From Taxillus chinensis (lineage: Eukaryota; Streptophyta; Magnoliopsida; Santalales; Loranthaceae), in assembly GCA_023512835.1 (NCBI GenBank), contig CM042091.1, positions 37,524,107 to 37,588,106 on the forward strand: a DNA stretch of 64,000 nucleotides, read 5' to 3'. Under the pieces are notes generated by a model. That model was not told the DNA's origin and searched no databases. It saw nothing but the letters and a program-made list of their open reading frames with translations. A program made the position numbers and the translations under genes. Each line of letters opens with the position of its first letter. Positions within the stretch are counted from its first letter, which is position 1. This document shows positions 58,525-64,000 of this stretch, piece after piece.

Positions 58525-60736
58525 TGTCACGCCCCCAAATTCCAGGGAACCCAGAACTAGGAACATGACTTCCCCTTGCCCGCACCCGATAGGTCAAGGG
58601 GTTGGTGACTAGCACCAATAGAGACTACACCGTGGGTGCTGTCTCAAATATGCAACCCTGTACAGTCATACATCAAGGGTAATCCTGTACTTTCCCATAC
58701 ATCATCATGCATACAATAAGTCAAACAGCCATACGGACATCACATCACAAACAAGATGCAAATATAATCGTCCACGGACTCATGTCCGGGATACAAACAT
58801 AATACAATACACAATACGGAATACGTATTGTATCATACATCGAGTAGTGGGCACGTCCTTCTGGAAGAAAGTCCTCCACTAGTCTCGGGTCACACCCTGA
58901 AAAAGGTAAACAACAAGTAGGGGTGAGCGACAAGCTCGAGGTGACCCCAACACTCCACATCATGCGGACATACAAGTCTATACTACATGCTCGTGTATTC
59001 GTGCACCGTGTGTAGTGTGCACAATCATCGGGACTCGGCTCGCAAACAAACATCAGGACCTAGCTTGCCCACACGGGACAGCTTGTCCACGATCCTCAAC
59101 AAGATCCCAGCTCAGGGCACTCAGCCCTACCACGCCGCTTATATGCCCGGACACGCCGCCACACCGGCTTTGCCATCGGCGATATGCCCGCCATGTCAAC
59201 CACATCGCACTATCGGTGCATCACGGTGAGAACCCGGACAAGTCACGGAGTCCATGTCCCAATACCTCACACCAACATACTAACATTAGTATGGCATGTC
59301 ATTCTCAACATTTCCTTTGGAACGTAGCCGGTCTTCACAAGTAAATCCTCAATCCTTGATTTATGAAGGAAGTACCCATACAGCTATTTTCTTGAAATTA
59401 AAAGTCCCGGCATTGGGTTCCCATAAGCATAAATAAGATAATCTGATTTTTGGGGATTTTTCCGAGATGTCTAACCCAGATTTCAAAAAATTCACCACTA
59501 CGAACTTTTGGGTTTTTCCGAGATTTTGCACTAAATCCCAATTTTCACATTTTGAAATAGTGGGAATTAATTTTTCTAGTATTTTTCTTTGAATCCAAAT
59601 GGGGGGTATTTCGTTATTTACATTGTAACTTAAGTACTTAAATGTGTAAAATGTGTAGATGGGTATGGGTTGCAATGTAAATAGGTCCATCCAATCAAAC
59701 CGTATTTGAATCCGTTGAAACTACATTTTCGAACTGCATTTCGAATCAGATTTTCGAATCTCTTTTCGAACCGCCTTCGACCTCGAACCTACACTCGAAC
59801 TACCTTCGAAAACTACCTTCGAAGTACCCATGAACGCGCTTCGAAACTCCCCTTCAAGTACCTTCGAACCTTCAAACGATACTCGAAAATTTCACATTCG
59901 ACACTCGAAATTACACTACTTCGAACCTTCGAAATCGCACATTCGAAATTTCCAATTTCGGTCGATCTCATCGGTCGTTTTCTACCCAGTTCACGACGAT
60001 TCGTTCATCATCGTTTTTCACTGCTTCTCGTCTGGATTCAACCCGAATCTCATAAAACTCATACCTAATACTATATATTAGGTTTTAAATCACGTCTTAC
60101 CCCTCAGAACGCATTTAAATACAAGATTCAACCCAAAATTGGTTTTTCCCCAAATTCTAGGGTTCAACACGAATTTGCATGATTTCATCAAATTCTTACA
60201 TGTTAATTCAAAAAAAAAAACAGCAAGAAAAGGGTGAAGAATCAATGGAACACCTACTTGGAATGATTCTTGATGCATGAACGAGCTCAAAACGCCCCAA
60301 ATCGAAGGCTCCAAGCTTCCTTCTCTCTTTCTCTCTCTAAGCTCTCCAACGCAGATGCAGAAACGCTGAAACGTAACGTGGAAGCTCTCTTTCCCCCTAT
60401 TTATATTTTTGCCAGTCAACTGACTTAGTCAACCATTGACCCAGTCAATAATTGACCTCCAAAGCCCCAAACTCCAAATTGAGTCAAACTACAGTCAAAG
60501 CGCTCGAAATGACGAGCACAATACTAGACTGATATTATTACACCCAAATGACCGCTCAAACGCAAAGTCAACCAAGAGACCCCGAAAAGTCAACAATCGG
60601 GTCAAACGGGGCCCCGACTCGGAATCGGGCCCAAGTACAGTCAAAATGCTCACATTGACGGCTACACTACCGTCCAGATAGTTACATTCCCATAGAATGA
60701 CTATCTCTCAAGACTACCCAAATACGAGTCTTTGCA
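58525..60736 (-). repeat. array LTR 3 (2212 bp)
   Basis: TGTCACGCCCCC ... CGAGTCTTTGCA. It runs directly into another gypsy LTR at 60737 with no target duplication matching the left end of the array. Confidence 0.9.
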
Positions 60737-60876
60737 TGCCGTATTAGTCACGGCCTGCATTTTCATCCGCCTTGCTCGAAGCGCTCCTCCAAGGTTTAGC
60801 AAATCCTCCTTGCTCCCACGCTAGATGCCGTCCACCCACGCGAGTCACCCCAATAGCTACGACCAGGAGCTCTCCT

Positions 60877-60919
<43 letters not shown>

Positions 60920-61469
60920 TGTCTGGGTCGCTAACAACCGAAACCCTAAAGCCTACAACAAAGAGGGCTCCTCCTTATATAGACACCTCAACATCAAAAT
61001 GACGTAGTTTTAATTAAGTGAACTCCAACATCAAAACGACGTAGTTTTGATTAAAGAGGCTACAACCTTCCCGCATCCACACATGACATAATACCCATAA
61101 TTCAAACATGTCCCTTTGGGAAAAGATTATTAGAATAACAGAACCAAGGTGATGGTGCAAAAACATGGCTGCACGTGACAAAGGCCATTGTCACGTGCAA
61201 GCTCCAAATGCCCTAAGATTTTGCCACAAGACTTAGAATAACTTCTGGAAGGCTCCCATGCAAAAGTACCACTGCCCGTGACAAGCCATTGTCACGTGCA
61301 CCCCCCTAAAGGTTCCCTCTTGGGCTCATGTCTTACCTCAAGCTTGCCCATCATCATATAAAGTGTTCACGCCAATGTGTGTGGGAATAAAACTCCCTAA
61401 AATCCAACAATTGCCACCTGAAAAGGCAAAACTATGACTAACTCCACATCCCAAAATACGAGTCATTAC
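60737..61469 (-). repeat. gypsy 3' LTR, truncated
   Basis: Minus strand TGTAATGACTCG ... up to the array junction. Holds two perfect or near-perfect hairpins (61171-61198, 61274-61299), two copies of the 22-bp palindrome (60993-61014, 61030-61051), a TATA box (60973-60982, minus) and a (CT)n tract (60879-60915). Confidence 0.85.
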
Positions 61470-61577
61470 ATCCTCTCCCCCTTAAGACTTTTTATCCTCG
61501 AAAAGAAACAACATGCAAGAAATAACCAACACATGCTACCCATTTGCAGAATGGCAAGCCACAACACCCCAAATGGG

Positions 61578-62486
61578 TCATACACCGCACACAACATATA
61601 ACAGGACATACATCCGCAAACTCAACAAAGCACCACGACAACTCATGCTCAGGACCCTCTGTCCAGTCCTTAGCTCACTAGCCTCAATACGGGCACAGAG
61701 AACCTCACACTCAATATCACCCAACTGTCCCTCCCGGACTCGTTGGTACAACTCAGGCACAAGAACAATAGGACTCAGCACTATCCTACCATCACGAGCA
61801 ATAGGCTGCAACTACAACATCGCCAACTGCTCCATCAACTTCCACTCTCTCACTGTCACCTCAACTTTCCCTTTCCTGCTCAATGCATCAGCCACGACAT
61901 TGCCCTTGCCTGTGGTATAGGCAAGAGTAAAATCGAAGGTCTGCAAATACTCCACCCATCTCCTCTGCCTCAGATTCAAGTCCTTCTGAGTAAAGATGTA
62001 CTGAAGGCTCTTGTGGTCTGAGAACACCACAAACTTTTCCCCCAAGAGATAATGCTGCCAACTCTTCAAGGCAAAGATGATAGCCGCCAACTCAAGCTCG
62101 TGAGTAGGGTAATTCTGCTCATGAGGTTTCTACTGCTTCGACCCATAAGCTACTACACTGTGCTCCTGCATAAGCACACACCCCAAACTAATCCTGAATG
62201 CATTACAATACACCTCAAATGGGACGTCCACCCTAAGTAACCTCAAAACCGGTGCAGTGGTCAAACGGGTCTTGAGATCTTCAAATGCCTACTGACACTC
62301 GTCAGTCCACTCAAACTTCACTCTCTTTCGGGTCAATGCCATCATAGGAGCCGCCAAATAGGAGAATCCCTCTACAGAACGCTGGTAATACCCCACTAAG
62401 CCAAGGAAACTACGAATCTCGAAGACATTGGTTGGCCTCTCCCATGATAACACAACCTCAATCTTAGTTGGGTCCACCCTAACTCT
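61578..62486 (-). pseudogene. gypsy pol fragment: end of RT, RNase H, start of integrase
   Basis: Minus strand: end of RT ([24 protein letters not shown]-type block, 62477-62289), RNase H (SWQHYLLGEKFVVFSDHKSL, NVVADALSRKGK; 62090-61812), amber stop at 61814-61812, then the linker toward integrase (VLVPELYQRVREGQLGDIE). It ends before the integrase zinc finger. Non-functional. Confidence 0.85.
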
Positions 62487-62891
62487 GTAATGACCCGTGT
62501 GTAACCCGTGTGTAAGGAGTTAACCACAAACACCTTGGATGTTGGTACACAAGTTTAAGGTAAGAGATGAGCCCAAGAGGGGACTTTTGAGAGGTGCATG
62601 TGCCAAGCGATAGCGTACATTTATGCCCTAGGAAGATGCTTTTGCGTTTCAGGCGGTTTTTACTGTTTTGGCTGATCTTGGAGCTCACTTTTGACCTAGT
62701 AGTTGGCCTCAAACAATTGGCGTGCAAGAACAAAAGTTTCTTAGAATGAGGTCCTCTATCTACCACAGAAATTTCAGAGCATTTGGAGCTGAACGTGAAT
62801 TCACCCATTTCACGTGCAAGCATATTTTTGCTCCTCAGGCCTCTACAAGATGCAAGGAGACTTGTGGTGAAGTTTGAGTGTATTTGGAGCT

Positions 62892-62917
62892 GCACGCCAA
62901 TTGGGGAATTGGCGTGC
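62892..62917 (+). promoter_or_regulatory. perfect LTR stem-loop
   Basis: Arms GCACGCCAATT (62892-62902) and AATTGGCGTGC (62907-62917), loop gggg. Same place as the G-box hairpins of sister LTRs but a different stem sequence. Confidence 0.6.
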
Positions 62918-63048
62918 AAATTGGCGTGCAGGTGTATTTTTGCATGGTTCCCTTGGTTTTGTCATTCTAATGATCTTTCTCCAAAGGACCATGTTGAAAT
63001 TCCGAGTATTTTGTCCTATATGGGTGCGGTAAGGTGCTAACTTGTGTG

Positions 63049-63127
63049 ATCAAAACTACGTCGTTTTGATCCTGGGTTTACTTAATCAAAACTACGTCGT
63101 TTTGATGTGGGTGGTGTCTATATAAGG
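63049..63127 (+). promoter_or_regulatory. LTR core promoter: two ACGT palindromes and a TATA box
   Basis: Two copies of the 22-bp near-palindrome ATCAAAAC-n6-GTTTTGAT with ACGTCG at the centre (63049-63070, 63085-63106), then TCTATATAAGG (63117-63127). The same order and spacing recurs inverted at 60973-61051. ACGT cores are typical bZIP sites; binding here is inferred. Confidence 0.6.
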
Positions 63128-64000
63128 AGGGCTTGAGTTTGAGTTTAGGGTTCTTGTGTTCCTTTCTGCCCGCCGCTTCCCGAGAGAGAGAGAGAGAGAG
63201 CTAGAGAGAGAGAGGGAAGGGGAGTTGCTGGTTCTCGCCGGAGCATCTTGCGTGGGGAGGACGGCGTTTGGCGCGGGAGCAAGGAAGATCCGCTTTAAGG
63301 TAGGGGTTCTGTTTCTTCCTAATCCCTCCTCCGTCCTAGGGTCCTAGGGCGATTCTGGGTCAGATCTGTTTATATATACATATGTAATCCATATAGGTGT
63401 GATCTCCTATATGGATGTTGGCCTTCGTGGCGTATTGGTGTGATTTCTGAGGTTGGGTGGTTAGTGCATGTTAAGTGTTTGATAAAATCTGGTGTGGATA
63501 TGCCTGTATGAATATGCCTGTGTGTATGCTCGAACGTGTTTGAAATAATGCCTGTGAGGCTACGCATATTATGTGTCCGAAATAATATCCGTGTGGTTGG
63601 GTTTGTGAGCTCTGTGAATATATGCATGCTAAGTGTTCGACGTTATTCCTGTGTGACTAAGCATATTAAGTGTTTGATGTTATGCCTGTATGGCCTTATG
63701 TCTTGTGTGGTTGCTTGTACACCCGGTGGCGTGGAAGCCCGGGACCATTTTGTGTTAGCCTTGTGAGGTCGTGGAAACTTGGCCTGAAGAGGCGGTTAAA
63801 TCACTTGGCCTGAAGAGGCGGTTAAATCACTTGGCCTGAAGAGGCGGTTAAACAACTTGGCCTGAAGAGGCGGTTAAATCACTTGTGTTAATGTGTTAGC
63901 TTGTGTGGCGGTGGCAGTTGTAATTGTTGATGTGGTTGTTATTATGTCTGTTGAAATTATTGTAACACGACACCGCACTTGTACACATGGCATGTAGATG

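Larger units (their letters stand above)
43079..60736 (-). mobile_element. tandem chromovirus array: LTR-internal-LTR-internal-LTR (17.7 kb)
   Basis: Three LTRs of 2.21-2.22 kb (43079-45300, 50813-53028, 58525-60736) separate two complete internal regions (5.5 kb each), all in minus orientation. The middle LTR serves as 5' LTR of one unit and 3' LTR of the other: a primer site adjoins its left side on 50793-50812 and a purine tract its right side at 53029. The two outer flanks (tcttg and tgccg) do not match, so there is no simple target duplication around the array. The array probably arose by unequal recombination between LTRs, or is an assembly duplication. Confidence 0.85.
60737..62486 (-). 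mobile_element. chromovirus remnant related to the left-edge element
   Basis: Minus strand: part of pol (62486-61578), then purine tract and the first 733 bases of a 3' LTR. Integrase is deleted between 61578 and the purine tract (61470-61485), the LTR is cut at 60737 by the array, and pol is interrupted at 62487 by a plus-strand LTR. Its RNase H matches that at 1-245. Confidence 0.85.
62487..64000 (+). repeat. gypsy LTR, right end outside window
   Basis: Begins TGTAATGACCCGTGTG inside the RT region of the minus-strand remnant. Same plan as the 1982 LTR but divergent: hairpin segments at 62791-62816 and 62892-62917, two palindromes, TATA box, GA tract (63183-63213) and about four 26-bp gcctgaagaggcggtt repeats (63779-63882). 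Confidence 0.85.

Noticed and set aside
43074..60741. Target duplication around the whole chromovirus array
   Set aside because: The five bases outside each end are tcttg and tgccg and do not match.
1..64000. tRNA, rRNA or other structural RNA genes
   Set aside because: The only tRNA-like sequences seen are the short primer sites of the LTR elements; no cloverleaf or rRNA segment was recognised by eye.

Overview
This is a repeat-rich nuclear region from a flowering plant. The evidence is: nested LTR retrotransposons of plant-only lineages (Del/Tekay-type chromoviruses, a Tat/Ogre-type Ty3/gypsy element with a second RNase H, and Sirevirus-type Ty1/copia elements with an extra ORF after pol), primer sites matching initiator-Met tRNA, a CACTA DNA transposon, and one intact single-exon calmodulin-like gene. 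The lineage within angiosperms cannot be fixed from this window. Family names rest on motif reading, not on database searches.

Layout. 1-3602: 3' half of a gypsy chromovirus (+) with its 3' LTR, ending inside or against a copia LTR. 3603-20473: a broken Sirevirus-type copia element on the minus strand (3' LTR and env-like remnants at 3.6-6.6 kb; gag, PBS and 5' LTR at 17.3-20.5 kb). Its middle is occupied by a gypsy LTR fragment, a second copia 5' LTR plus gag (+), a decayed Tat-type gag-pol (+) and another copia LTR scrap. 20474-21193: LTR-like minisatellite. 21194-30797: second, better preserved minus-strand Sirevirus with a 5-bp target duplication (catga), whose gag and most of its 5' LTR are deleted. 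30866-35230: a non-autonomous CACTA transposon (3-bp duplication ccg) carrying fragments of at least two host genes, diphosphomevalonate decarboxylase and RanBP1, with introns. 36692-38585: decayed small host gene split by a 1.6-kb mini gypsy element (duplication gatta). 40170-40652: the only intact host gene, a four-EF-hand calmodulin-like protein, followed by a hairpin MITE at 41.6-41.9 kb. 43079-60736: a tandem LTR-internal-LTR-internal-LTR array of one chromovirus family (minus strand). 60737-62486: remnant of another minus-strand chromovirus, related to the one at the left edge. 62487-64000: start of a further gypsy LTR (+) running out of the window.

Most coding content is mobile-element gag and pol in various states of decay. 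The points most worth a second look are the gene-capturing CACTA element, the three-LTR tandem array whose copies differ almost only at CTG/CAG trinucleotides, a WRKY-box cluster just upstream of the array's LTR TATA box, and short LTR hairpins whose stems change in sequence but stay paired between family members.
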